A stretch of 64,000 nt of DNA from Salinibacterium sp. NG253 (GTDB lineage: Bacteria > Actinomycetota > Actinomycetes > Actinomycetales > Microbacteriaceae), in NCBI RefSeq assembly GCF_015864945.1, contig NZ_JADYWF010000001.1, positions 1,550,378 through 1,614,377 of the forward strand. The letters are read 5' to 3'. Each line of letters opens with the position of its first letter. The first letter of the stretch is position 1. Below, piece after piece: positions 54,183 to 62,735 of this stretch. The translations under genes and the position numbers were made by a program. A model generated the notes under the pieces. The model made no database searches and had not been told where the DNA came from. It saw only the letters and a list, made by a program, of their open reading frames with translations.

Positions 54183-54879
54183 TCTCCAGCGCCACGCCCT
54201 CGCAGGCAGTGCGCTCGAGTTCGGCAAGTGCGCCACCGCGCACGGCATCGCCGGTCGCGTGACGCGGATCCGTCGAGATAACAACGCGGCCGACACTGTT
54301 GACGAGGGTTACGTTGTCGCCGAGTTCGGCGAGCTTCGGCAGCAACTGTCGCTCGACCGAATCGATCAGCAAATCGAGGCCGGCTACGCCGACGAACGTG
54401 CCGTCGATGTGCACGGGAGCGGCGATCGTGATCGTGTATTCGTCACTGCAGAGGTAGTCAACATAGGGCCCAGCAACGTGACCGCGACCGGTCTCCATCG
54501 GCACGCGGAACCACTCAAGTTCGCTGTAATCGATGTGCTCCTTGTTCACCGATTGCGCGGCCAAAAGCAGGCGTTTGGGGTCATCGCCCTGCCACCACGA
54601 GAGGTGATTACGCTCATCCGTCAGCAGTCCAACAGCTGCAATAAACCCGGCGCCGTAGATGTGAACATCGGGCAGCGCAACCGTCGCGAGAGCGTGCGGT
54701 TCCACTAGCGCGTCAATCTGCTGAGACGAGAGCGGGCCGAGGTTTCCCGATGCCGCGAGCTCGGTGCCGAGCAGAAGTGCGGTGGCTTCGAGGCTGGCAA
54801 TCGGGGCGCTGAAATACTGGGAGACGATGGCCGCCGCGCGAGCTGCTGTGCTCATGCCGGTGCTCGTTGCTGTCGTCAT
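54169..54879 (-). CDS. Cache-domain sensor-like protein
   Basis: A 236-residue protein with a single Cache-type ligand-binding fold. A helical start (ARAAAIVSQYFSAPIASLEATALLL) is followed by the sensor core with VHIYGAGFIA, YSELEWFRVPMETGRGHVAGPYVDY, and APVHIDGTFVGVAGLDLLI. There is no membrane segment, so it is probably cytoplasmic rather than a receptor. Cache folds bind amino acids and polyamines. It lies just downstream of the GntR regulator beside the pot transporter, so it may sense or bind the same ligand. The start at 54879 lacks a clear ribosome-binding site; a second ATG at 54855 is possible. Confidence 0.75.
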   Translation of the reverse strand: MTTATSTGMSTAARAAAIVSQYFSAPIASLEATALLLGTELAASGNLGPLSSQQIDALVEPHALATVALPDVHIYGAGFIAAVGLLTDERNHLSWWQGDDPKRLLLAAQSVNKEHIDYSELEWFRVPMETGRGHVAGPYVDYLCSDEYTITIAAPVHIDGTFVGVAGLDLLIDSVERQLLPKLAELGDNVTLVNSVGRVVISTDPRHATGDAVRGGALAELERTACEGVALEIIAE

Positions 54880-54976
54880 CGTTGCGTTGCGCTATCGCTC
54901 GTGGTCATCGGGTGCCGCCTACTCTGACTGATCCTGTTCGTGGCATCCTATGCACCAGATGCCCTGCACCGCTAGT

Positions 54977-55780
54977 TCAGCGTGATGGAGACTGCAGATC
55001 GATGAGCGCATTGATCACGGCATCCACCATGCGTTCGGTGGCCGCAACAGCTTCGTGGTCATCGCCGGCTTCCACCGCATCCACCACACTGGCCAGCAGC
55101 ACCGGTTGGGCTCGGCGGGATGTCTCATCCACGTCGATCAGGCGAAGCATCGGCGACATTTCGGCCTGCAATCGCATCTGTTCACGAGTGAGTCGAGCCG
55201 ACTGGCTCAGCGCGACGAGTTCGATCTGCGCATCGTCGAGGGTGCTGCGCCACTGTTCGAGATCTGATTCGTCGAGGCGGGCCAGGCGCGAGCGCACTTG
55301 CTGCACCTCCGAAGGCACCGCTCGGCGCGCAGCCAAGCGAACGCACGCAGCCGTAATGGCCGCATAGTGGGCGCCCAAATCGCGAAGAGCGACGCGGGAT
55401 GTTGCCGCCAACGCGGTGCGCGCGTGGGCAACCGGGTCGGCTGAGTCCGCCACGAAACTGCCGCCATTGCGACCGCGACGAGTCACCACGAGGCCCTGAC
55501 TGCGGAGAGCCAGCAGGGATTCGCGCACGGTGGTCGGCGCTACGCCGAAGCTTCGAGCGAGGTCGTTTTCGGAGGGAAGACGCTCCCCTGCCCGCAGGTG
55601 TCCGCCCGTAATTGCACTGGCGAGACGGCGTTCCACGAGCTCGGCACGACCGGCATCACCGATCGACTGAAAGAGCGCACCCTGCAACCGGCCGGGCCTC
55701 AAGGCATCGCGAGAGCGTGCGGTGTCGTCGGCGACCACCGCACTTTTTCGCGGCGCGTCTGCCGAGTCGGTCGAGTGCAT
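54977..55780 (-). CDS. GntR-family (FCD) transcriptional regulator
   Basis: A 267-residue regulator. After a variable N-terminal tail, the winged helix (about 40-110) carries ERRLASAITGGHLRAGERLP and SFGVAPTTVRESLLALRSQG, the classic GntR recognition pattern. An all-helical FCD effector domain follows. It is divergent from potA with a palindromic site in between, so it probably controls the polyamine-type transporter and itself, responding to an amine or its breakdown product. The ATG at 55780 is preferred; a GTG at 55837 would add 19 residues and overlap the promoter region. Confidence 0.85.
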   Translation of the reverse strand: MHSTDSADAPRKSAVVADDTARSRDALRPGRLQGALFQSIGDAGRAELVERRLASAITGGHLRAGERLPSENDLARSFGVAPTTVRESLLALRSQGLVVTRRGRNGGSFVADSADPVAHARTALAATSRVALRDLGAHYAAITAACVRLAARRAVPSEVQQVRSRLARLDESDLEQWRSTLDDAQIELVALSQSARLTREQMRLQAEMSPMLRLIDVDETSRRAQPVLLASVVDAVEAGDDHEAVAATERMVDAVINALIDLQSPSR

Positions 55781-55847
55781 TGGCCAATTCTCGCACTGAT
55801 CACCTGAGCCGTTGCCCTTTTGTGACGATTCGGACACACGCTTGAAA

Positions 55848-55866
55848 TATGAACTCTGGTTCTATA
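55848..55866. promoter_or_regulatory. Palindromic site TATGAACTCTGGTTCTATA, candidate GntR operator
   Basis: TA-GAAC on the left mirrors GTTC-TA on the right around a TCTG centre. It sits between the divergent gntR and potA genes, 46 bases before the potA start. The right arm includes a TATAGG-like -10 stretch, so binding could repress potA. It is a strong candidate by position and symmetry, without experimental support. Confidence 0.55.
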
Positions 55867-55911
55867 GGTTTACTCTCACTCAGAGATCACCGTCGTTCCA
55901 AGGAGTCACTC

Positions 55912-56970
55912 GTGCATGCGTCCGCCCAGCAAGCCCCGTCCACCACGGATGTCACTCCTGCGCCCGGCGCCGTCAGTCTCGCCGGTGTTTCCAAGACATT
56001 CGGTGACTTCACCGCCGTCGAAGCACTCGACCTCGACGTAAAGCCCGGCGAGTTTCTCTCGATGCTCGGCCCCTCCGGCTCGGGCAAGACCACCGTGCTG
56101 CGAATGATCGCTGGCTTCGAGAACGTCACGAGCGGCAGCATCCACCTCAGCGGTGTTGACGTCACTCAGGTTCCGCCGCACGCGCGTCAGGTCAACACGG
56201 TGTTTCAGGATTACGCGCTGTTCCCGCACTTCACCATCGCCGAGAACGTCGGCTACGGCCTGCGCGTTGCCGGCGTCAGTCGTGCCGAACGAGCAACCCA
56301 GGTAGGCGTCGCGCTCGAACAGGTTCGCCTCTCGGCCGTGGCCGATCGCCTGCCCCACCAGCTTTCGGGCGGCCAACGCCAACGCATCGCGCTGGCTCGC
56401 GCGCTCATCCTGCGCCCCCAAGTGTTGCTGCTCGACGAACCGCTCGGCGCCCTCGACAAGCAGTTGCGCGAAGAAATGCAGATCGAGCTCAAGCAGATTC
56501 AGCGCGAAGTCGGCATCACGTTCATCTTCGTCACCCACGACCAAGAAGAAGCCCTCACGCTGAGCGACCGCGTCGCCGTCTTCAACAACGGCCGCGTCGA
56601 ACAGGTCGGCACCGCCCGCGAAGTCTACGAATTCCCGGCGACCGAATTCGTCGCCCGCTTCTTGGGACTCTCCAACCTCATCCCCGCCGAACTATCTGCG
56701 GATGGCGTGCAATCGAGCGTGCGCCCCGAACGTGTGCGCCTGCTCACCGCCGACACCGCGGCGAGCGCCGGCACCGTATCGCTTCTCGGCACGGTGTCAG
56801 AAACCGTCTACACCGGACCAACCACGCGCTTTCTCGTCGACACCGAATCGGGTGTTCGCGTGATTGCCGAACGAGCTAACGACCATCACCCCTCCGCCGA
56901 ATCCGCCTTCGCGCGCGGCGACCGGGTGCGCGTCGAATGGACCACCGATCACGCCTCGCGCATCGGCTAA
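55912..56970 (+). CDS. potA: Polyamine-type ABC transporter ATP-binding protein
   Basis: A 352-residue ATPase for spermidine/putrescine-type uptake. It has Walker A GPSGSGKTT, the Q-loop (VFQDYALFPH), the signature LSGGQRQRIALARAL, Walker B LLLDEPLGALD and the H-loop histidine in FVTHDQEEA. A C-terminal TOBE-like domain (about 260-352) follows, as in PotA. The start is GTG at 55912 with AAGGAG six bases upstream; earlier in-frame starts overlap the operator. It leads the pot gene cluster. A 121-base gap with a pentanucleotide repeat separates it from potD. Confidence 0.92.
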   Translation: MHASAQQAPSTTDVTPAPGAVSLAGVSKTFGDFTAVEALDLDVKPGEFLSMLGPSGSGKTTVLRMIAGFENVTSGSIHLSGVDVTQVPPHARQVNTVFQDYALFPHFTIAENVGYGLRVAGVSRAERATQVGVALEQVRLSAVADRLPHQLSGGQRQRIALARALILRPQVLLLDEPLGALDKQLREEMQIELKQIQREVGITFIFVTHDQEEALTLSDRVAVFNNGRVEQVGTAREVYEFPATEFVARFLGLSNLIPAELSADGVQSSVRPERVRLLTADTAASAGTVSLLGTVSETVYTGPTTRFLVDTESGVRVIAERANDHHPSAESAFARGDRVRVEWTTDHASRIG

Positions 56971-57030
56971 CAGATCACCCCTGCAATACCGGCGATTCCG
57001 GCACAACCGGGCCAGCCACATCCACACCAG

Positions 57031-57065
57031 CAGCACAGCACAGCACAGCACAGCACAGCACAGCA
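57031..57065. repeat. Seven tandem CAGCA repeats upstream of potD
   Basis: Seven perfect copies of the five-base unit CAGCA lie between potA and potD, ending 15 bases before the potD ribosome-binding site (AAGGAG at 57081-57086). Non-coding repeats of this kind can change length by slippage and so alter spacing or mRNA structure. The effect on potD is unknown. Confidence 0.9.
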
Positions 57066-57091
57066 CCCATTCATCACATCAAGGAGTAATC

Positions 57092-58270
57092 ATGAGATCT
57101 AAAATCATGACCGGCGCAGCGTTCATCGCTGTTGCCGCTCTCGCCCTCACGGGCTGTTCGGCTGCAACCGACAGCACCGCAACCGGTGGGCTTTCTATCG
57201 ACGTTCCTGACATCCCCATGCTCGAAGAGTTGGGCGAGATGGAAAGTGAAGTCAACATCGTCGCGTGGAGCGGCTTTGTTGAGCCAGCATGGTCCGACGC
57301 ATTCACTGAAGAAACCGGATGCACGGTGAACCGTCGCGTTGCTGGCACCAGCGACGAGATGGTTCAGCTCATGCGCACGGGCGACTACGACCTCGTCTCC
57401 GCCTCGGGTGACGCGAGCCTGCGCCTGATCGCCGGTGGCGATGTTCAGCCGATCAACCTTGACCTCGTTCCTAACTTCGGAGACGACATCGTTGAGGGCA
57501 TGAAAGGTCAGATTTATGACACCATCAACGGCCAGTCGTACGGTGTTCCGATTGGCCGCGGCGCCAACATCCTGCAGTACAACAGCGATGTTGTGACCGA
57601 AGAGCCCACGAGCTGGGATGTTGCGTGGGAGCTCGACAGCCCCTACGCCGGCGAGATCATCGCGTACGACGCACCGATTTACATCGCTGACGCTGCCGTG
57701 TACCTGATGGCTCACGAGCCTGACCTCGGCATCACCAACCCGTACGCGCTCGACCAGGAGCAGCTTGACGCTGCGATCGACCTGCTCAAGCAGCAGAACA
57801 CGATCGTCTCCGAGTACTGGGCCGACCCTGCCGCTCAGATCACCTCGTTCGCCGGTGGAACCACCTCACTCGGTACCTCGTGGGAGATCCTGCGCAAGCT
57901 CACCGACGACGACAAGTTCAAGAGTGTTCTTCCTGAAGAGGGTTCGACCGGGTGGTCGGATGCGTGGATGATCGCCACCGAATCAGAATCGCCCAACTGT
58001 GCTTACGCCTGGGTTGACTACACCAGCTCCGCCGAAGTGAACGGCGCTATCGCCACCAACTTCGGTATGGCTCCCGCCAACGCTGCTTTCTGCGACACGA
58101 GCGACGAAGCCGCAGCACACTGCGAGTACTTCAACGCGACCGACGAAGAGTACTTCAGCAACGTCTGGTTCTGGACCACCCCCATCGAGCAGTGCATCGA
58201 TGGTCGCACTGACGTCACCTGCACGAACTTCCAGCAGTGGACGGATGCCTGGCTCTCCGTCAAGAGCTAG
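57092..58270 (+). CDS. potD: Polyamine-type substrate-binding lipoprotein
   Basis: A 392-residue extracellular binding lipoprotein. The signal peptide ends in the lipobox LTGC (Cys22) for lipid anchoring to the outer face of the membrane. The mature part has the two-lobe PotD-like pattern: VNIVAWSGFVEPAWSDAF, a conserved acidic stretch, GQSYGVPIGRGANILQYN and the late VDYTSSAEVNGAIATNFG. It binds spermidine, putrescine or a related amine and delivers it to the PotB/PotC permease. The ATG at 57092 has a perfect AAGGAG site. A long hairpin follows the stop, suggesting it is made in excess over the permeases. Confidence 0.92.
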   Translation: MRSKIMTGAAFIAVAALALTGCSAATDSTATGGLSIDVPDIPMLEELGEMESEVNIVAWSGFVEPAWSDAFTEETGCTVNRRVAGTSDEMVQLMRTGDYDLVSASGDASLRLIAGGDVQPINLDLVPNFGDDIVEGMKGQIYDTINGQSYGVPIGRGANILQYNSDVVTEEPTSWDVAWELDSPYAGEIIAYDAPIYIADAAVYLMAHEPDLGITNPYALDQEQLDAAIDLLKQQNTIVSEYWADPAAQITSFAGGTTSLGTSWEILRKLTDDDKFKSVLPEEGSTGWSDAWMIATESESPNCAYAWVDYTSSAEVNGAIATNFGMAPANAAFCDTSDEAAAHCEYFNATDEEYFSNVWFWTTPIEQCIDGRTDVTCTNFQQWTDAWLSVKS

Positions 58271-58277
58271 CTAGCCC

Positions 58278-58309
58278 GAGGGGTGGGCGGCCTCGCTCGC
58301 TCACCCCTC
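58278..58309 (+). other. Intercistronic hairpin between potD and potB
   Basis: GAGGGGTG (58278-58285) pairs with CACCCCTC (58302-58309), and the stem extends inward through a G-U and two G-C pairs. It begins eight bases after the potD stop and has no T-run. Such hairpins after binding-protein genes often protect the upstream message and reduce downstream expression. Confidence 0.6.
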
Positions 58310-58348
58310 ATCCCTCATCCCTCGCTCGACCAGCAGCTCACGAGCTCG

Positions 58349-58376
58349 ACTTCTCAACACGCACTTCTCGACACGC
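58349..58376. repeat. Tandem 14-base duplication before potB
   Basis: ACTTCTCAACACGC is followed directly by ACTTCTCGACACGC, one base different, in the 125-base potD-potB gap. CATCCCT-like repeats occur just before it (about 58309-58320). These are probably slippage products; no regulatory role is evident. Confidence 0.75.
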
Positions 58377-58395
58377 ACCAACCGATCGGACTCCC

Positions 58396-59223
58396 ATGAA
58401 TCGCCGCGCGCAACTCTCGGCCTTGCTGGCGCTGCCCATGCTGTGGCTCATCGGCATCTACATTTTCTCGCTCGTCATGCTTCTCGTGACGGCGTTCTGG
58501 GTGACCGACCCGTTCACCTCGAAGGTGAAGCCGGGCTTCACCCTCCGCAACTTTGAGCAGATCATCGCGAACCCCGCGTATGCCACCACCTCTCTGCGCA
58601 CTCTCGGCATCGCCCTCGCGGTCACGGTGTTGAGCATCCTGATCTCGGTTCCGCTCGGAATCTTCATGGCGAAGGTCGCCTCACCCAAACTGCGCGCCAT
58701 TCTGGCCGTCGCGATCACTCTCCCGCTCTGGGCCGGCTACCTCGTGAAGATTCTGGCCATGCGCATCACCTTCACCGAAGAAGGCTTCTTCAACTCGATG
58801 CTCGGCCCGCTCGGCATCAGCGGCCCCGGTTTCAGCATTGTCACGGTCGTGCTGACGCTCACCTACCTGTGGCTGCCGTACATGGCCGTGCCGGTGTACA
58901 CCGCGATCCGCCAGCTGCCACCAAACCTGTTCGACGCGTCGTCTGACCTGGGCGCTGGGGCCGGGTTCACGATCCGCACCGTGGTTCTTCCTCTTATCAA
59001 GCCCGCGATCATTGCCGGCTCCATTTTCACCTTTTCACTCAGCCTCGGCGACTACATCGCCGCCAAGTTCGTCGGTGGGTCAACGCAGATGATCGGCAGC
59101 ATCATCGCCTCGAACATCAACCTGAATCCCCCGATCGCCGCCGCGTTCTCGCTCGTGCCGATCGCCTTCGTGGTCATTTATCTGCTCAGTGTTCAACGCA
59201 CTGGCGCACTGGAACGGATGTGA
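58396..59223 (+). CDS. potB: Polyamine-type ABC transporter permease (PotB-like)
   Basis: A 275-residue permease with about six membrane helices. The EAA-type coupling loop FDASSDLGAGAGFTIRTVVLP, which contacts the ATPase PotA, precedes the last helices. The ATG at 58396 gives a short basic start (NRRAQLSALL) and fits family length; the longer open frame lacks a signal of its own. It is followed by potC, whose start lies seven bases after this stop, so the two form a heterodimer expressed together. Confidence 0.9.
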   Translation: MNRRAQLSALLALPMLWLIGIYIFSLVMLLVTAFWVTDPFTSKVKPGFTLRNFEQIIANPAYATTSLRTLGIALAVTVLSILISVPLGIFMAKVASPKLRAILAVAITLPLWAGYLVKILAMRITFTEEGFFNSMLGPLGISGPGFSIVTVVLTLTYLWLPYMAVPVYTAIRQLPPNLFDASSDLGAGAGFTIRTVVLPLIKPAIIAGSIFTFSLSLGDYIAAKFVGGSTQMIGSIIASNINLNPPIAAAFSLVPIAFVVIYLLSVQRTGALERM

Positions 59224-59230
59224 TGCCGCC

Positions 59231-60043
59231 ATGTTGAGACTCTCCCTCGGCGCCAAGTTCACCCTCGGCACTATCGTCGCGATGGCCCTCGCGTTCATGT
59301 ACATTCCGCTGTTCTTGGTCGTGATCAACTCGTTCAGCGCCGCGCGCCTGTCGAGCTGGCCAATCGCGGAGTTCTCTACCATCTGGTGGGAGAAGGCGTT
59401 CGTGAGCGAACCCATCCGGGCGGCTCTGCTCAACTCCGTAATCGTGGGCCTCGGCGCCACGGTGATTGCGCTCATCCTCGGCACGCTCGTGGCCTTCGCT
59501 CTGCAGCGCTACACCTTCTTCGGCAAGCAGACCGTCAACCTGCTCGTCGTACTGCCAATCGCCCTACCCGGCATCGTGACCGGTGTCGCCCTCAACAACA
59601 CCTACAACCAGGTGCTCGAGCCGATCGGAATCGAAGTCGGATACTTCGGCATGATCATCGCCCACGGAACTTTCTGCATCGTCATGGTCTTCAACAATGT
59701 GCTCGCCCGCTTGCGCCGCATCAACCCGAGCATCGAAGAAGCCTCGCGCGACCTCGGGGCGACGCCGTTGCAGACCTTCAGGCTCGTGACGTTCCCACAG
59801 TTCCGCAGCGCGTTTGTTGCTGGCGCGATTCTCGCTTTCGCGCTGAGCTTCGACGAAGTGGTCGTCACGATCTTCACGGCCCCGCCCGGCGTCGACACTC
59901 TGCCGCTCTGGATCATGAACCAGATGGCACGACCCAACGAGGCATCCCTCGTCAACGTCGTCGCGACCGTCGTGATTCTCGCGTCGTTCATTCCCGTCTG
60001 GGTCTCGCAACGCCTCGCCCGCGGAGCCGACGAGCGCGAATAG
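59231..60043 (+). CDS. potC: Polyamine-type ABC transporter permease (PotC-like)
   Basis: A 270-residue permease that pairs with PotB. It has six hydrophobic segments and the EAA loop EEASRDLGATPLQTFRLVTFP, followed by FALSFDEVVVTIFTAPP, typical of PotC. The ATG at 59231 lies just after the potB stop. It is the last gene of the pot cluster and converges with the APC permease gene. The transported amine cannot be read directly, but nearby GABA and aldehyde genes make putrescine or a related amine likely. Confidence 0.9.
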   Translation: MLRLSLGAKFTLGTIVAMALAFMYIPLFLVVINSFSAARLSSWPIAEFSTIWWEKAFVSEPIRAALLNSVIVGLGATVIALILGTLVAFALQRYTFFGKQTVNLLVVLPIALPGIVTGVALNNTYNQVLEPIGIEVGYFGMIIAHGTFCIVMVFNNVLARLRRINPSIEEASRDLGATPLQTFRLVTFPQFRSAFVAGAILAFALSFDEVVVTIFTAPPGVDTLPLWIMNQMARPNEASLVNVVATVVILASFIPVWVSQRLARGADERE

Positions 60044-60083
60044 CGGAGGTCGGGCGCGGGCGGGCGCGGCGCGAGCCTGCCGG

Positions 60084-61385
60084 TCAGCTCTGCGAGCGCG
60101 TGCGCGTGCGCGTGCGCGTGCGAACCGTCACGACCTGAGCCGCGACAATGGCGGCCGCCACCACAGCGGCCACGATCACTGTAAAGAGATCGCTCTGAAC
60201 CTTGAGAACCGCGAACGGGATCAGGATGGCGAGATCCAGCACGATGGTCAGCACCGGAAGCCAGATTCGCGCCTCAATCTTGGCCCGCAGTCGGCGGATA
60301 ACACCCCACTGCACCGCCATATCCATCGTCAGATAGAGAAAGACTCCCATCGACGCGATCTGGCTGAGATCGAGAAAAACGGTGACGAGAATAGCGAGCC
60401 CCGCCGTGATGACCATGGGCTGATGCGGAACCGACTTCGGCAACGACGGAGCCTGCTTCATCTCCTGCAGCATCCCGTACAGCCGTGACACTGAATACAG
60501 ACTCGCGAGCAGCCCCGAGAGCGTCGCGACCACGGCGATCACAACGGTGATGCCGACACCCCACGCGCCGAAGAAGGGCTCCGCCGCTTGCGCCAATGCG
60601 TAGTTGCGAGCATCCACCGCTCCACTCGCACCGATACTCGAACCAACGGACACCGTGATCAGCAGATACAGCACGGTGCAGATCGCAAGCGAGATAAGGA
60701 TCGAGCGAGCAATGTTTCGCTTCGGATCGCGAAGATCATCGCCCTGATTAGTGATTGTGGTGAAGCCCTTATAGGCGAGAACGCACAGCGTTGTTCCTGC
60801 GAGCACTCCGACCATGCTGATGGGGTCTCCGGATGACTTCGCTAAGAAACCGTCGCCGCCGACGGCGACACCGAGCAGCCCCGCAATCGCGAGCACCGCG
60901 ATGCCGAGTATCTTGGCGACCGCGGTGATGGTTGCCGAGCGCTCGACGAGAGTATTGCCGACGAAGTTCACAATCGCCGCGGCAGCGATTGCGGCAACAC
61001 CCAAGATGGGAACCAGAATCACAGAATCTTGCAGCCCAAACGGTCGCAGCAGGTAGGTGCCGAAGGTTCGCGCCAACAGGCTCTCAGCCACCACCATTGA
61101 GACGTACATGAAAAGCGAGAACGAGCCGGCGGCGACACCGGGGCCGTAGGCGTCCTTCAGCAACATCGCGATTCCGCCCGAGGACGGGTTCACGCTCGAA
61201 TAGCGCACGTAGGAGTAGGAGCTGATAGCGGCGACTATCGCGCCGAGCAAGAACGCGAGCGGGAAGAAGTCTCCAGCGAACTCCGCGACCTGGCCGACGA
61301 GAGCGAAAATTCCCGCGCCGATCATCACCCCCGTGCCTAAGGACACTGAGCCCATGAGCGAAATTTTGTCTGTGCGAGTAGCCAT
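60084..61385 (-). CDS. APC-superfamily amino acid permease
   Basis: A 433-residue permease with about 12 membrane helices. The start ISLMGSVSLGTGVMIGAGIFALVG holds the GxG turn of helix 1 that binds the substrate amine and carboxylate in this superfamily. YSSVNPSSGG and the later FTTITNQGDDLRDPKRNI loop also fit. The ATG at 61385 has an AAAGG site. The extreme C-terminus is a run of Arg-Thr pairs encoded by a hexanucleotide repeat, unusual for the family. The gene sits next to the pot transporter and may import amino acids or amines; the substrate is not deducible. Confidence 0.88.
   Translation of the reverse strand: MATRTDKISLMGSVSLGTGVMIGAGIFALVGQVAEFAGDFFPLAFLLGAIVAAISSYSYVRYSSVNPSSGGIAMLLKDAYGPGVAAGSFSLFMYVSMVVAESLLARTFGTYLLRPFGLQDSVILVPILGVAAIAAAAIVNFVGNTLVERSATITAVAKILGIAVLAIAGLLGVAVGGDGFLAKSSGDPISMVGVLAGTTLCVLAYKGFTTITNQGDDLRDPKRNIARSILISLAICTVLYLLITVSVGSSIGASGAVDARNYALAQAAEPFFGAWGVGITVVIAVVATLSGLLASLYSVSRLYGMLQEMKQAPSLPKSVPHQPMVITAGLAILVTVFLDLSQIASMGVFLYLTMDMAVQWGVIRRLRAKIEARIWLPVLTIVLDLAILIPFAVLKVQSDLFTVIVAAVVAAAIVAAQVVTVRTRTRTRTRSQS
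60097..60122 (-). repeat. Hexanucleotide repeat in the permease C-terminal codons
   Basis: A unit of six bases (cgtgcg on the plus strand) occurs about four times and encodes alternating Arg-Thr residues at the protein end. Changes in copy number would keep the reading frame and lengthen or shorten the basic tail. Confidence 0.85.
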
Positions 61386-61468
61386 ACAAATACCTTTCCG
61401 TTCCCAAGCCAATTGAGCAATGCACGATGGCAAGGGCCCGCCGCCCGAGAACGGCGGACCCCACGTCG

Positions 61469-62059
61469 CTATAGCGAACTAATGATGCTCCGCATGAGCG
61501 AAATTTCGGTGGTCTGCGCATCCATGATCTTCTGGGCAAGAGCAAGGACATCCGCATTTTGTCCCGAATCGATTTCCAGCTCAGCCATGTCGATAGCGCC
61601 CTCGTGATGCACAATCATCTGCTCGAGGAACAAGCGAGACGCATCGTCTCCGTCTGCTGCTTCGAGGTCGGCCATGTCGGAGTCGCTCATCATCCCGTCG
61701 CCGTGACCCATGCCGTCCATACCGTCTGTCATCCCAACACCCCAGCCCTCTATCCACGAGGTCATGAGCTCGATCTCGGGGCCTTGAGCTGCCTTGATCT
61801 CTTGGGCGAGCGTCACCACGCGCTCGTCGATGCCGTCTTTCTCCAACACCATGTCAGCCATCTCAACTGCCTGTTCGTGGTGCGGAATCATCATGGCCGT
61901 GAACATGACATCCGCGCTGTTCGCATCAGCGATCGTGACCGAATCCGTGGGCGATGCGTCCGGACTTTGACCAGATTGGGTCATAGCGTTTGCGCAGCCC
62001 GAGAGCGCGAGCAGTGCAGTCAGGGCAATTGCGGCCGTAGCCGAGGAACGAATTTTCAT
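61469..62059 (-). CDS. DUF305 lipoprotein
   Basis: A 196-residue lipoprotein (lipobox LSGC, Cys22). It is a DUF305 protein with two related helical halves: MIPHHEQAVEMA in the first and MIVHHEGAIDMA in the second, each with a His-His pair. Between them is a Met/Gly/His-rich stretch (GMTDGMDGMGHGDGMM) suggestive of copper or silver binding. It is thought to be an extracytoplasmic four-helix protein, often found with metal resistance genes. Upstream on the same strand is a DUF6153 gene, a common partner. Function is inferred. Confidence 0.88.
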   Translation of the reverse strand: MKIRSSATAAIALTALLALSGCANAMTQSGQSPDASPTDSVTIADANSADVMFTAMMIPHHEQAVEMADMVLEKDGIDERVVTLAQEIKAAQGPEIELMTSWIEGWGVGMTDGMDGMGHGDGMMSDSDMADLEAADGDDASRLFLEQMIVHHEGAIDMAELEIDSGQNADVLALAQKIMDAQTTEISLMRSIISSL

Positions 62060-62148
62060 CTCTCAAGTTCTCCAAATTAGTCATTAAAGGCGCGCGACCA
62101 GAACGGTCCCGCGTATGGCGCGTCGAAACGAAATCGACAGTGCGCCTC

Positions 62149-62637
62149 CTAGGTGCGACTAATGCAGAGAGCTAGGAGATCAGGATGCGGCGGCGGCACC
62201 ACACGCGCCCATCGCGGAGACTGCGCCGGAGCGATCAACCGCTGCTCAAGGTATTGACCCCATCCCCGCACCAGTCTGGGCGAGGCAAGGAGGAGCGAAA
62301 CGGTGAGGAGGGCGAGCACGCACCACATGAGAGCCATGGATGCGTCGCCACCACACCCCGAGCAGTCGACTGCGCTGAGCGCTGGGGTAATCAACGTAGC
62401 TTCCTCGACGGTGGCGCTCCCCATCGACATGGTGGCCGCCATCGCCGACTCAGAATGCGAGGTGGACGACACGAGTGAGTGCATCGCCACAATGCCCGTG
62501 ATGAGTGCCAGCGCGAGGCAGGCCATCGCAACAAACTGCCACGACGCTCGCAGTATGCGCGAAAAGGAGTTGCTCACGCGCTGTGCGGGCGCAGCGTCAA
62601 CGCGACGCTGAACCCTATCCGCGCTGAGTGGTGTCAT
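62149..62637 (-). CDS. DUF6153-like membrane protein
   Basis: A 162-residue protein with two hydrophobic segments (about 32-52 and 101-121). Between them is a polar, Met/Ser-rich loop that contains VDCSGCGGD, a possible metal site. The pattern fits the actinobacterial DUF6153 family, commonly encoded next to DUF305 lipoproteins. The ATG at 62637 is preceded by an AAGAG-like site. It lies 89 bases upstream of the DUF305 gene on the same strand, so the two probably form a unit for metal stress at the cell envelope. Confidence 0.65.
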   Translation of the reverse strand: MTPLSADRVQRRVDAAPAQRVSNSFSRILRASWQFVAMACLALALITGIVAMHSLVSSTSHSESAMAATMSMGSATVEEATLITPALSAVDCSGCGGDASMALMWCVLALLTVSLLLASPRLVRGWGQYLEQRLIAPAQSPRWARVVPPPHPDLLALCISRT

Positions 62638-62735
62638 TGCTCTTACTCTTCTGAAGGTGTGAGTTTCCGGCTGCCCTCCGCCGATTCTTGTCCATCTGCC
62701 TGTGCGACTCCCGAGACACTATCGGCGCGCGGCAG

